38,455 nt of DNA from Acidobacteriaceae bacterium (GTDB lineage: Bacteria; Acidobacteriota; Terriglobia; Terriglobales; Acidobacteriaceae), in the NCBI GenBank assembly GCA_903642265.1, contig CAHJWN010000036.1:1-38455 (forward strand), written 5' to 3'. Shown one piece after another: positions 26,544 through 35,306 of the stretch; the first letter of the stretch is position 1, and every line of letters starts with the position of its first letter. A program made the position numbers and the translations under genes. The notes beneath the pieces are model-generated. The model was not told the origin of the DNA and made no database searches. It saw only the letters and a program-made list of their open reading frames with translations.

Positions 26544-28379
26544 GTGGCCAACAGCACCAGCGATCCCATCCGCATCCACTATCACGAAGACATCCCGCAC
26601 GGCGCCCGCATCAAGGTCATCGGCGTCGGTGGCGGCGGCAATAATGCCGTTAACCGCATGATCGCCGCCGGCATTGAAGGAGTTGAGTTCATCTCCGCCA
26701 ATACCGACGTCCAGGCGCTCCAGGTTTCAAACGCCTCCGTCAAGCTTCAGCTTGGCGTCAAGCTGACCAGCGGCCTTGGCGCCGGAGCTAACCCAGATGT
26801 TGGTCGCCGCGCCGCCCTCGAGGATTCCGAAAAGATTATCGAAGCCCTTGAAGGCGCGGACATGGTCTTCGTCACCGCCGGCCTTGGCGGCGGCACCGGC
26901 ACCGGGGCCGCGCCGGTCATCGCCTCGCTCGCCAGCGAGATGGGCGCACTCACCGTCGCCGTCGTCACCCGCCCCTTCGCCTTCGAAGGCAAACGCCGCA
27001 TGACCCAGGCCGAACGTGGCCTTCAGGAACTGCTCGACGCCGTCGACACCCTAATCGTCATCCCCAACGAGAAGCTCCTTGCGGTCGCCAAGGACGCTGG
27101 CTTCTTCGAGTCCTTCCAGATTGCCGACGACGTCCTTCGCCAGGCCGTCCAGGGTATCTCCGACATCATCACCATTCCCGGCGTCATCAACCGCGATTTT
27201 GCCGACGTTAAGACCACCATGGCCGGTATGGGGTACGCCGTTATGGGCACCGCTTCGCGCTCCGGGGCCAATCGCGCCACCGAGGCCGCCATGGCCGCCA
27301 TGGCATCGCCTCTGCTTGAAGCCGGGGCAATCGATGGCGCTCGCGGCATTCTCATCAACATCACTGGCTCCAGTTCGCTCAAGCTTTCAGAAGTCAACGA
27401 AGCCTCGACCATCATCCAGTCCGCAGCCGATGTCGATGCCAACATCATCTTTGGTGCCGTTCTCGACGAGCGACTCGGCGACGAAGTTAAAATCACCGTC
27501 ATTGCTACCGGCTTCCGCGAGGTCGACGCCTCCCGCGCCGCCTCGCAACCCGCAGCACAGGCCGGCCAGGCCAGTCGGCGCGAACGCATGCTCGCTGACA
27601 CCACGCTTCCCACCCTGCGCAACGAAGAAGTTCCAGTGCGCCCGCGCGTCACGAACGCTCCCGCCACAAACACTACAGCCGCAAACCTTGCACCTGCCTC
27701 TATTCAACCCACCGACCCTGCGCCTGTCTCTAGTGTGCGCGCCGCCGCAGATCGCTTTGCTGCCGAAGGCGCAACTCCAGAGCCGGTAAAATCCGCCGCC
27801 CACGCCCACGAGTTGCCATCGCAAGACCAGCCCTGGTGGAAGACATCCAGCGCTCCTCTTGCTGCAAACCCGGCAAATGGAGCGAACCTGGCCAACGGCG
27901 CCCGCTCGCAAGCGAGGTCCGAAACGCCAGAAGCACGTCCCGTCTCTGACACCGATCTGCGTACCTCCGCCCGGCCCGAACCCGAACTCCGCACCGTCCC
28001 CGCCTCCATCTTCGACGATGACTTCTTCCGTGCGCCCATCCCGCGCCGTTCCGAGGACCCGCGGCAGGTCGAGATCCGCAACCCGGATTCGCAGTCCCAC
28101 GGCCAGTCAGCCTCCGAGCATATCGAGAGCAGGGGATCAACCCCCAGCTTCCTCAATTCGCCCGTATTCCGAACTACACCGCCGCCCTCCGAAGCACCGG
28201 GGAGCTACGAAATACCGGCACCCACTTCACGCCCGGTCTTCACAGAAAATCGGATCTTTGAGGCCGATGCCCCGACCAACGGCCGCACCCCATCCTTTGC
28301 CGTAGCCCAGGCCGTCCACACTGAAACTCCTGAGTCCGACGAACTCGACATCCCCGCCTTCCTCCGCCGCGGCCATTAA
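26544..28379 (+). CDS. ftsZ: Cell division protein FtsZ with a very long C-terminal linker
   Basis: A 611-residue tubulin-like GTPase that forms the cytokinetic ring. The tubulin signature GGGTGTG is at 115-121, the N-terminal [13 protein letters not shown] binds nucleotide, and the T7 loop NRDFADV (216-222) supplies the catalytic aspartates. The globular part ends near residue 328 (VIATGF). What follows is a linker of roughly 270 residues rich in Pro, Ala, Ser and Thr, then the conserved C-terminal peptide [12 protein letters not shown] that binds FtsA. Typical FtsZ linkers are about 50 residues, so this protein is unusually long. I start at GTG 26544 (VANSTSDP), because AAGGAG at 26531-26536 is optimally placed; the ATG at 26517 would put that site inside the gene. 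Confidence 0.96.
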   Translation: MANSTSDPIRIHYHEDIPHGARIKVIGVGGGGNNAVNRMIAAGIEGVEFISANTDVQALQVSNASVKLQLGVKLTSGLGAGANPDVGRRAALEDSEKIIEALEGADMVFVTAGLGGGTGTGAAPVIASLASEMGALTVAVVTRPFAFEGKRRMTQAERGLQELLDAVDTLIVIPNEKLLAVAKDAGFFESFQIADDVLRQAVQGISDIITIPGVINRDFADVKTTMAGMGYAVMGTASRSGANRATEAAMAAMASPLLEAGAIDGARGILINITGSSSLKLSEVNEASTIIQSAADVDANIIFGAVLDERLGDEVKITVIATGFREVDASRAASQPAAQAGQASRRERMLADTTLPTLRNEEVPVRPRVTNAPATNTTAANLAPASIQPTDPAPVSSVRAAADRFAAEGATPEPVKSAAHAHELPSQDQPWWKTSSAPLAANPANGANLANGARSQARSETPEARPVSDTDLRTSARPEPELRTVPASIFDDDFFRAPIPRRSEDPRQVEIRNPDSQSHGQSASEHIESRGSTPSFLNSPVFRTTPPPSEAPGSYEIPAPTSRPVFTENRIFEADAPTNGRTPSFAVAQAVHTETPESDELDIPAFLRRGH

Positions 28380-28727
28380 GTCGGAAGCACGCTGACTATG
28401 AAACCCGGGTGCCCATCTTCGCGTTTATCCTGTCGCCGCAAAGGTGGGCACTCGTGAGCAAGTACGAATTGCATTGGGCCTCGCTCGTAGACACGTCAAC
28501 TTGACCGCGCAACGCGAGTGCAACGGCCCTTGCATTTGCCTTCATCCAAACCATATCCAACGCCGTCGATTACCAGGACGACAACCTTGCGTCCGACAAC
28601 TAGCAGCACTGCGTCAAAAGAACGTAAGATTAAGCTTCGATCACTCTGAGCACGGTATGGGTGGCAGGAACTGTGCAGGCACTGCTCTCAAAAGGACGCT
28701 GGCCAATTGAAAGAGGGTCTTTCAAAG
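28380..28727. other. 348-base gap after ftsZ
   Basis: It contains REP-like element B at its start and the ribosome site of the transpeptidase at its end. An 88-residue frame (28444-28710) has no recognisable features, has composition unlike a real gene, and is not called. No RNA gene seen. Confidence 0.5.
28404..28451 (+). repeat. REP-like hairpin element B, after ftsZ
   Basis: GTGCCCATCTT (28409-28419) pairs with AAGGTGGGCAC (28441-28451), eleven pairs including one G-U, around a 21-base loop. It lies about 25 bases after the ftsZ stop and shares CCGGGTGCCC..ATCTTCGC with element A. A transcription terminator or mRNA 3' stabiliser is plausible. Confidence 0.62.
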
Positions 28728-29990
28728 ATGAACTCCCCGAAATCGTATCGCCTTGCATCGCTTGCTCTTGCCCTGGCATTCATCACCGGTCTAACTGCCT
28801 TTAGCGAAATCCCGCCCAGGCACCATGCCGCCACAACGTCGAAGCCGCAGACCGCAGCCAGGGCGAAGTCGGCAACTCGCGCCTCAACCAGATCCGCATC
28901 TCACCGCACCACTGCACGTGCAATCCGCCGCACCACCATCGCCGCCGCGCCGCGTGGCCGTCGTGGAGCGCGCGCACGCCTGGCCGTCCGCCGCACGCGC
29001 TATCAGGAGCGCTTTACCGGTAACTCCTTCGCCGATCTCGATAACCTCACCCTTGGCGACATCTCGCAGGGCGAAGATCCGACCGTCCGCGCCGCCGCGC
29101 TCCAGGCCCTTGGGAACATGAACGGTACGGCCCTTGCAATCGATCCTTCCTCCGGCCGCATCCTTGCCATGGTCAATCAGAAGCTTGCATTGTCCCCTGG
29201 CGCCGAGCCCTGTTCAACCATCAAGCTCTCCGTCGCCCTTGCCGCCCTTGAAGAGGGCATCATCACCCGTGACACCCCGGTGAACCTCGGCGGCCACTAC
29301 CGCGTCACCCTCACCGAGGCGCTGGCCCACTCCAACAACCTTTACTTCGAGACCCTCGGCCGCTCTCTTGGTTTCGAGCGGGTCAAGCACTACGCGAACC
29401 AGTTCGGCCTCGGTGAACTCGCCGGGTACAACATCCAGGGTGAGCAGCTCGGTACCTACCCCGACCACGAACTACCTGCCTCCGCTGGCGGCGTTGGCCG
29501 CATGTGCAGCTTCGGTGAAAGCGTTTCTATGACGCCTCTTCAGCTTGGCGCCATGGTGGCCGCTATCGCTAACGGGGGCACCCTCTACTATCTCCAGCAC
29601 CCCCAGACCCCCGATGAGGTCGCCACCTTCGTCCCGAAGGTCAAGCGCATCCTTGACATCGCCCCGCTCATTCCCGATATGCACCCCGGCATGGCAGCCG
29701 CCGTCCAATACGGCACCGCGCGTTCTCTTCGCGCCAGTTTTAACGAATTCCCCGTTATGGGCAAGACCGGTACCTGCTCTAACAACGGCGTCCGTTACGG
29801 CTGGTTCGGCTCCTATGCCGATACACCAACTGGCCGCATCGTCACGGTTATCTTCCTCGAAGGTGGTCGTCCCACCTTCGGCCCCAAGGCCGCCGAACTC
29901 ACCGGCCAGTTCTACAAAGCCCTCTACGACCGCGCCTACTTCACCCCGAAATCCCAGCTGCAGCCCGAAGCCACGACCGGCACCCGCTGA
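28728..29990 (+). CDS. Compact penicillin-binding transpeptidase-domain protein
   Basis: A 420-residue exported protein with the three motifs of a serine transpeptidase/beta-lactamase fold: SxxK as STIK (163-166), SxN as SNN (202-204, in AHSNNLYFE) and KTG (346-348, in VMGKTGTC). Neighbouring phrases (ALAIDPSSGRILAMVNQ, MTPLQLGAMVAAIANGG) are those of high-molecular-weight PBPs. However, the usual PBP dimerisation domain or glycosyltransferase is absent. After the signal segment (RLASLALALAFITGLTAF) comes a stretch of about 60 residues rich in Ala, Thr and Arg. I start at ATG 28728 with AAGAGGG at 28711-28717; a TTG start at 28707 is possible. Its place right after ftsZ suggests a role in septal peptidoglycan crosslinking, by inference only. 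Confidence 0.85.
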   Translation: MNSPKSYRLASLALALAFITGLTAFSEIPPRHHAATTSKPQTAARAKSATRASTRSASHRTTARAIRRTTIAAAPRGRRGARARLAVRRTRYQERFTGNSFADLDNLTLGDISQGEDPTVRAAALQALGNMNGTALAIDPSSGRILAMVNQKLALSPGAEPCSTIKLSVALAALEEGIITRDTPVNLGGHYRVTLTEALAHSNNLYFETLGRSLGFERVKHYANQFGLGELAGYNIQGEQLGTYPDHELPASAGGVGRMCSFGESVSMTPLQLGAMVAAIANGGTLYYLQHPQTPDEVATFVPKVKRILDIAPLIPDMHPGMAAAVQYGTARSLRASFNEFPVMGKTGTCSNNGVRYGWFGSYADTPTGRIVTVIFLEGGRPTFGPKAAELTGQFYKALYDRAYFTPKSQLQPEATTGTR

Positions 29991-30006
29991 TTATCTAATC
30001 GCGAAA

Positions 30007-30056
30007 AGCCGGGTGCCCCACCTTCGTCGCATTCTCATTGCGACTAAATGGGGACA
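30007..30056 (+). repeat. REP-like hairpin element C, after the transpeptidase
   Basis: GCCGGGTGCCCCACCTTC (30008-30025) begins the element. The inner stem GTCGC (30026-30030) pairs with GCGAC (30040-30044) around ATTCTCATT, matching the position and loop length of element A but with a different base pair, so pairing is conserved while sequence changes. It lies about 20 bases after the stop codon at 29990. Confidence 0.6.
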
Positions 30057-30106
30057 TTTGCGCCCGTGTGCGAATCCGTTCCTAAACCCCGGGGAGCCGC
30101 TACCGC

Positions 30107-32029
30107 CTATGGCCGCGCCGCCAGGATCTCCTTCAACACATCAGGCTTCCCATTCCGCTGCAGCACCGCATACTTCTCCCCACCGTGATAGTCGATCGTG
30201 TACGTGCCGCTCTCATCGTCCCGCACCGCCGTCAGCGTAATGGGCCCACTCGTCGTCTTGCTGTCGTGGACCACCTTGGTCAGCAACTCGCCGGTATACG
30301 GCTGCCCGTTCACCATGGTCAGCTTGTCTCCGGGCCCAAGGCCAGCCGCAAACGCCAGGCTTCCCAGCCACACGTCCCGCAGTGTCCCATCGCCCGTCGC
30401 AAAGAGCCCCAGCGAGCGGAACATCTCCGCCGAACGCGATCCCTTTATGAACTCGGCTTCGGCCGGGACCATCTCATCGCCTACCGTGTAGGTATAACCA
30501 GCCGCCTCAAGTCCCGCAGTCGGCGGCTTGTCTGTTAGCTCATTCAACCGCGTCGTCCAGAACCCCGCCCAATCGTACGGCTGTGTCTCGTTCAGTGCCT
30601 TCACCACATCAGGAAACAGGTACGTAGACACTCCGGGATGGCCATCGCCATCCGGGCCCATCGCTGTAAAGAACCTTGCCGCAAAATCATCCAGCGACTT
30701 CTCCCCATGACTCATCTGTCGGATCTTCATATCCGCTTCCAGCCATACCAGCCCACCTTCTCTGTAGTAGTCCTGGCTGCGTCTCCAACTCGCATAAGTC
30801 GGATCGTTCCCACGTAATATCGGCGAGGCATCCGCCGTGTCCTGCAACGTGCGCCACTTCCGCCCGGGAATGTCAACGTTGTAGGTCTCGAATACGAAAT
30901 TATCGAGCCCTTGTTGCAGATTGCGGAAGCCGGCGCGCGAAGCCAGGACATTCCCGTAATACTGCGTCAGACCTTCGTAGACCCACAACAGGTCGTCCTG
31001 CTGCGGCGTGTGGTACTCCGCCGTCGCCATCCCCGCTGGCCGCCGATACTTCCCACACCACGAGTGCACAAATTCATGCGGCAGCAGGTAGCCATTGAAT
31101 CGCCCTGTTGCCAGGTCCGTCATGTCCAGGCTCTTCACCACATAGTCCGCCGACTGCGTATGCTCCACGCTGTCACCCTCAAGATGCGAGGACTGCGCTA
31201 CCAGGAAGTCATAATGCTCAAAATGATGGCTCTTGAAGATCAGCCCCGCCTGTCGCACAAGACTGCTCATGTTCCCCAAAAAAGCAGGCTGTAGTTCAAG
31301 GTCCGCGGCCTTCTCCGCGCAGACATCGAGCGTATGCGTCGGCTTCACCTCGGCCGTTAGGGGATATAGCCTGCAATGATCGCCCGCAAGGATCGGGGAA
31401 TCCACAAATTGCTCCATGGATACCGTCGCGAACGTCGTCTCCTGCCCATGCAGCATCGGACCTGTCTGATCGCCAGTCCGCAGCGCCGTAGCTGTACTCC
31501 ATCCCGCAGGCAGATGCACCGTCACGGCTATCGGAATCTCCCGCACCGCCGCGCCCCTTGGGTACAGGACGGTTTCGCTTGGCTCCAGCATCACCACGTG
31601 CGAACTCGTATGCGCCGTTCCGATCGTGTTCGCCCGGCTCGGCACCTCCAGCACATCGAAGCTCACCGTCAACGAGTTCGTCCCTGTAGGCGCCTGTACA
31701 TGGAAGCTGTACAGGTCAACGAGATCACGCCGCCAGGGCACCACCGCTCCGTTAGCTCCGCCCACCCGGAATACAATCCCGGTCAGATTATCGATTGGCC
31801 CACCCGGTAGGTGCTGCCCTGGAATCCACTCGGGATATGAAAAGCCGTTGTCCCCCGCATGGGCCGGTAGCGTCTCCGTCACATGCACCAGGTGCCTGGG
31901 AGCGTCCGTCAGATCGATCCGAATCAAAACTGTCGAAGAACCCTGGCCCAACGCCGAAGCTGCCACCAGAAGAAAAGCTACAAGAAACCGAAAACCCAAC
32001 ATCGTCATCACCCCAGAGGAGTAAACCAT
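30107..32029 (-). CDS. M61-family metallopeptidase with C-terminal PDZ domain
   Basis: A 640-residue exported zinc peptidase of the glycyl-aminopeptidase (M61) family. A signal peptide (LGFRFLVAFLLVAASALG) is followed by an N-terminal beta domain, then the catalytic domain with HEFVH (H318, E319, H322) and the third-ligand helix WVYEGLTQYYG (E352). The aromatic/Arg segment WCGKYRRPAG after the HExxH matches M61. A PDZ domain occupies about residues 545-610 (DVWLGSLAFAAGLGPGDKLTMVNGQPY). M61 enzymes with PDZ domains act on peptides in the periplasm. The start could also be the ATG at 32008 or 32002, which gives a cleaner signal peptide; the longer start has AGGG seven bases upstream. No operon partner. 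Confidence 0.9.
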   Translation of the reverse strand: MVYSSGVMTMLGFRFLVAFLLVAASALGQGSSTVLIRIDLTDAPRHLVHVTETLPAHAGDNGFSYPEWIPGQHLPGGPIDNLTGIVFRVGGANGAVVPWRRDLVDLYSFHVQAPTGTNSLTVSFDVLEVPSRANTIGTAHTSSHVVMLEPSETVLYPRGAAVREIPIAVTVHLPAGWSTATALRTGDQTGPMLHGQETTFATVSMEQFVDSPILAGDHCRLYPLTAEVKPTHTLDVCAEKAADLELQPAFLGNMSSLVRQAGLIFKSHHFEHYDFLVAQSSHLEGDSVEHTQSADYVVKSLDMTDLATGRFNGYLLPHEFVHSWCGKYRRPAGMATAEYHTPQQDDLLWVYEGLTQYYGNVLASRAGFRNLQQGLDNFVFETYNVDIPGRKWRTLQDTADASPILRGNDPTYASWRRSQDYYREGGLVWLEADMKIRQMSHGEKSLDDFAARFFTAMGPDGDGHPGVSTYLFPDVVKALNETQPYDWAGFWTTRLNELTDKPPTAGLEAAGYTYTVGDEMVPAEAEFIKGSRSAEMFRSLGLFATGDGTLRDVWLGSLAFAAGLGPGDKLTMVNGQPYTGELLTKVVHDSKTTSGPITLTAVRDDESGTYTIDYHGGEKYAVLQRNGKPDVLKEILAARP

Positions 32030-32192
32030 TCATCTACCCTGCGGCAAAGTAATAAAGCGTATCTCGCGCATTCTGCACACACCGCCTCACGATCTCCGCG
32101 ACGACTGCCCTGCCTCTCAGGCCAGATGTCCGCAGCAGTTCGCCTTATTCAAGGCTTGGCTTCAGCCGCGCCACAAACGCCAACTCGGGCGT

Positions 32193-32206
32193 GCGGCTTC
32201 AGCCGC
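32193..32206. repeat. GCGGCT-TC-AGCCGC hairpin
   Basis: A perfect 6-bp stem with a two-base centre. A shorter version (GGCTTCAGCC) lies at 32158-32167. Such GCGGCT..AGCCGC dyads resemble small REP-type elements; the role is unknown. Confidence 0.5.
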
Positions 32207-32436
32207 TGAGGTACGCTCCTTCGCTACCCATACCTCTACACATTTATCTAAGCTTAGCCACGTTCACCATCCAGCGGATCTGGTTGCAGCACCCTCCGCA
32301 GATGAGCCTATCTCCTTTGTTTGCAATATTTTGCAGATCGGCGGCTGTTTAGAATGAACAACTTATATTCTTTAGCGCCCAGAGATCCCAGCTTAACTCC
32401 ATATTTAAGAACACTTTACGCAAACAGGTAGGGGAG

Positions 32437-32446
32437 GGGGTACCCC
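32437..32446. promoter_or_regulatory. GGGGTACCCC palindrome upstream of nnr
   Basis: A perfect 10-bp palindrome 35 bases before the nnr ATG, inside a G-rich run (GGTAGGGGAGGGGG). It could be an operator or leader hairpin occluding the start region. No ribosome site is evident between it and the ATG. Confidence 0.3.
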
Positions 32447-32481
32447 TGTAACGCGCCTTCCCGTACTCTAATCTGACAATC

Positions 32482-34113
32482 ATGATCCCGATCCTCACTG
32501 CCGCTGACATGGCCGAGACCGACCGCCGCACCATCGCTGCCGGCATCTCCTTCGCCACCCTCATGGAGAACGCCGGCACCGCCGTCGCCACCTTCATCAA
32601 GCGCCATTACCCGGCCGCGATCAACATCCTCCTCCTTTGCGGCAGGGGCAACAATGGAGGAGACGGCCTCGTCGCCGCCCGCCTTCTTGCCCCTAACTCC
32701 CGCCGCCAGATCACCCTGGGCCTGCTCTCAGATCCCGCCGACCTCACTGGCCCGATCGCCGAGCAATACAAGCGCCTGATGGCCGAGCGTCCCATCGTCC
32801 ATCTGCGCATCCTCACCGATCTTCCCTCCGTCGAAGCCGCCTTCGCCGTCACCTACGATCTGATCATTGACGCTGTCGTCGGCACCGGCTTCAAGCCGCC
32901 CCTCCGCGGGACTGCCGTCTTCCTCCGCGACGAGCTCGCCCGCCACCCTACCACCCCGGTCGTCGCCGTCGACCTCCCCAGCGGCTGGGACGCCGACTCC
33001 ACCGACCAGCATGCCCCCGACGCCTTCCGCGCTTCGGCAGTCGTTACCTTCACCGCCCCCAAGCTTGCCCACGTCTTCGGCCACCTCACCCCTGGAATCA
33101 CCTTCGGCCCGATCGTCTACGCCGATATCGGCTCGCCCGCCTCCGCCATCGTCTCCACCACTCACCTCTTCTGGACGGGCGGAGCCAAGCCCCTCACCGA
33201 ACATCCGCGCAACATCAACTCCAACAAGGGCAGGTTCGGCCATGTCCTGATCTTTGGCGGCTCCTACGGAACTGCTGGTGCGCCCTCGATGTCGTCGCTT
33301 GCCGCCCTTCGTGCCGGTGCAGGATTAGTCACGGCCGCCGTCCCCGAAAGCATCCTGAACCTCGTCGCCACCATAGCCCCCGAGCTCATGCTTGCTCCGC
33401 TCTCGCAAGGTCCCGACGGGGCGCCCGATCTTGCCAATCTCAACCAGCTCGATGCCCTCACCAGGAAGGCCACCGTCATCGCAATTGGCCCCGGCCTCTC
33501 TACGAAGGGCGATGCATCCGAGTTCGCCCGACAGGTCGTCACCAGATCCACCCTGCCCCTCGTGATCGACGCCGACGCCCTCAACGCCTTCGACAAGGCC
33601 CAACTTGACCTGCTCAATCCAACCGGCGAGCAGCCCCGTACCCTCACCCTCACCCCGCACCCCGGCGAGTTCGCCCGCCTCACCGGCCTGACTATCCCGC
33701 AGGTCGAGGCCGACCGCCTCAACCTCGCTCGCAGTTTTGCGGAGAAACACCAGCTCAACCTTGTCCTGAAGGGGTGGCGCACCCTGGTCGCCCATGCCGA
33801 TGGGACCGTCGCCGTAAACACCACAGGGAACCCCGCCCTTGCAAAAGGGGGCAGTGGCGACATCCTCACCGGCATCGTCTCCGCCATTCTTGCCCAGTTC
33901 CCCAATCACGTCTCCGAAGCCGTCGAAGCCGCCGTTTACCTCCATGGGCTGGCCGGAGACTTTGCCACCCATGCCATGGACGAGCACACTGTTCTCGCCA
34001 CCGATACCGTAGCCCATCTTTCAGACGCCTTCCGATACCGCACCCGCGACTCCGATGGACTTACCTGGATCGCCGGCCTTCACCCACTCGAACTGAACGC
34101 ACGCCAGGTCTAA
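32482..34113 (+). CDS. nnr: Bifunctional NAD(P)H-hydrate epimerase/dehydratase
   Basis: A 543-residue cytoplasmic repair enzyme that restores damaged NAD(P)HX: an N-terminal YjeF_N epimerase and a C-terminal ribokinase-like ADP/ATP-dependent dehydratase. The epimerase shows MENAGTAVA and LCGRGNNGGDGLVAARLL (52-69), DAVVGTGF and VDLPSGWD. The dehydratase shows KGRFGHVLIFGGSYGTAGAP (249-268), AIGPGLS, the TPHPGEFARL motif (391-400), and GNPALAKGGSGDILTG (449-464) with the catalytic Asp of GGSGD. Length and order match E. coli Nnr. It lies six bases upstream of tsaE, an arrangement seen in many bacteria (yjeF-yjeE), which strengthens both calls. Confidence 0.97.
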   Translation: MIPILTAADMAETDRRTIAAGISFATLMENAGTAVATFIKRHYPAAINILLLCGRGNNGGDGLVAARLLAPNSRRQITLGLLSDPADLTGPIAEQYKRLMAERPIVHLRILTDLPSVEAAFAVTYDLIIDAVVGTGFKPPLRGTAVFLRDELARHPTTPVVAVDLPSGWDADSTDQHAPDAFRASAVVTFTAPKLAHVFGHLTPGITFGPIVYADIGSPASAIVSTTHLFWTGGAKPLTEHPRNINSNKGRFGHVLIFGGSYGTAGAPSMSSLAALRAGAGLVTAAVPESILNLVATIAPELMLAPLSQGPDGAPDLANLNQLDALTRKATVIAIGPGLSTKGDASEFARQVVTRSTLPLVIDADALNAFDKAQLDLLNPTGEQPRTLTLTPHPGEFARLTGLTIPQVEADRLNLARSFAEKHQLNLVLKGWRTLVAHADGTVAVNTTGNPALAKGGSGDILTGIVSAILAQFPNHVSEAVEAAVYLHGLAGDFATHAMDEHTVLATDTVAHLSDAFRYRTRDSDGLTWIAGLHPLELNARQV

Positions 34114-34119
34114 TTGAAG

Positions 34120-34569
34120 ATGATTGACGCGAAACACGAACGCCGCTTCAAAACACGCTCCTTCGCTGGCACCATGAACATTGCCGAGCGCGTAGCCGAA
34201 ATCCTGTTACCCACGCCTCGCCTCGTTATCCTGCGTGGAGATCTTGGGGCAGGGAAGACAACCCTCGTAAAAGGCATTGCCGTCGCGCTTGGGGCCGCTG
34301 CCGAAGAAGACGTGACCAGTCCCACCTTCACCCTCGTCCACGAATACCAAGGTACGAAGGTAAAGATCTACCACCTCGACCTCTACCGCCTCGAGACCGA
34401 ACGCGAACTCGCTACCCTTGGCCTTGAGGAGATGATCGCCGACCCGACTGCCCTGATCCTCGTCGAGTGGGGCGAAAAATTTCCGAGTGTCCTCGCCCTT
34501 GCCACCGGCGAAGTCGCCATTGAAAACCTGGGCGAAACAGAACGCCTGCTGGTTATCGGTGTCCGCTAA
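34120..34569 (+). CDS. tsaE: tRNA threonylcarbamoyladenosine biosynthesis ATPase TsaE
   Basis: A 149-residue P-loop protein that works with TsaB and TsaD to make t6A37 on ANN-decoding tRNAs. The Walker A motif is GDLGAGKTT (40-48), preceded by a beta strand; SPTFTLVHEY (67-76), HLDLYRL (85-91) and LVEWGEK are the family-specific motifs. I use ATG at 34120; a TTG two codons upstream would also be in frame. It follows the nnr stop by six bases, so the two are almost certainly co-transcribed. Its stop interlocks with that of the methyltransferase on the other strand (CTAA at 34566-34569). Confidence 0.95.
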   Translation: MIDAKHERRFKTRSFAGTMNIAERVAEILLPTPRLVILRGDLGAGKTTLVKGIAVALGAAAEEDVTSPTFTLVHEYQGTKVKIYHLDLYRLETERELATLGLEEMIADPTALILVEWGEKFPSVLALATGEVAIENLGETERLLVIGVR

Positions 34570-35306
34570 CTTCTCCCACGCCCCACAAGCCGATACACCC
34601 CACACTCCTCATCCCCCGTCGACCCATACGCCACCTGCTGCGCAATCGCCGCCTTATCCGCCGCATGGTCTTCCGGCGACATCTTCACCATCCCGAACCA
34701 CAATTTCTGAAACGCGGGATTGGCAGCGAACACACTCGCACACTCCGCATTCACATACAACACGTCGAGCTCCCCTGCTCGCCCGGCAAATTCTTTTTCA
34801 ATCCTCTGCAGCAGCTTCTTCATCAGCGGAGCCTCGAAGGGATGAAACATGAACACCACGCACGGTGTCTTCGGCCAGGCATATTCCAGCGCATCCTGCT
34901 CCACCAGCCTGACCTGAGCATGTCGCCGGGCCGTAGGATCGCTCCTCCGACTCTCCTCCCAGTGGGATACATTGCGCCGCGCCACATCCGCCATCGCCGC
35001 GTTCAACTCTACCCCAACTACCTGCTTGAACGGGAACTCGCTCGCGACCAGCATCGCCCGCCCTTTTCCAGCGCCGATGTCAACAAATGTGTAACGCTTC
35101 AGCGGATGAGCAGGCTCCGTCTCCAGCCAGATCTCCACCAGCGTGCGCAATATCGACGGCGCCACACCGTAATAAGCCGTCACATGCGCATCGCTGGCAT
35201 GTCCGGTCACCAGCTCCCCCGCCGGAACTAATCCACCCGTCTCGACCCCGTGCATCTCGTCGAATGGATGCACCGCTACAGCAGCACTCTTCTTGCGCGG
35301 CATCAA
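34566..35306 (-). CDS. Class I SAM-dependent methyltransferase
   Basis: A 246-residue protein with SAM-binding motif I TFVDIGAGKGRAML (73-86), acidic motif II VVGVEL (96-101) and a later VRLVEQDALEY strand. The N-terminal HPFDEMHGVETGGLVP phrase and AYYGVAPSILRTLVE helix are shared with a group of uncharacterised bacterial class I methyltransferases. The methyl acceptor is unknown. Its ATG overlaps the stop of the SufT-like gene as ATGA (35303-35306), so it is the last gene of a four-gene operon. Its own stop shares four bases with the tsaE stop, leaving no room for a terminator between the convergent transcripts. Confidence 0.87.
   Translation of the reverse strand: MMPRKKSAAVAVHPFDEMHGVETGGLVPAGELVTGHASDAHVTAYYGVAPSILRTLVEIWLETEPAHPLKRYTFVDIGAGKGRAMLVASEFPFKQVVGVELNAAMADVARRNVSHWEESRRSDPTARRHAQVRLVEQDALEYAWPKTPCVVFMFHPFEAPLMKKLLQRIEKEFAGRAGELDVLYVNAECASVFAANPAFQKLWFGMVKMSPEDHAADKAAIAQQVAYGSTGDEECGVYRLVGRGRS

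Larger units (their letters stand above)
32030..32481. other. 452-base divergent intergenic region between M61 peptidase and nnr
   Basis: No gene seen. It holds a 12-bp direct repeat GGCTTCAGCCGC (32158-32169 and 32195-32206), an AT-rich stretch at about 32310-32420 that probably carries the nnr promoter, and a GGGGTACCCC palindrome just before nnr. The AT-rich stretch contrasts sharply with flanking DNA, but I cannot fix -35 and -10 boxes with confidence. Confidence 0.45.

Noticed and set aside
27387..28100. A 237-residue minus-strand frame opposite the ftsZ linker
   Set aside because: Lies over a Pro/Ala-rich coding linker; the reverse is Gly/Arg/Cys-rich noise with no start signal.
28444..28710. 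An 88-residue plus-strand frame between ftsZ and the transpeptidase
   Set aside because: It starts within REP-like element B, lacks a ribosome site, and shows no conserved or structured features.
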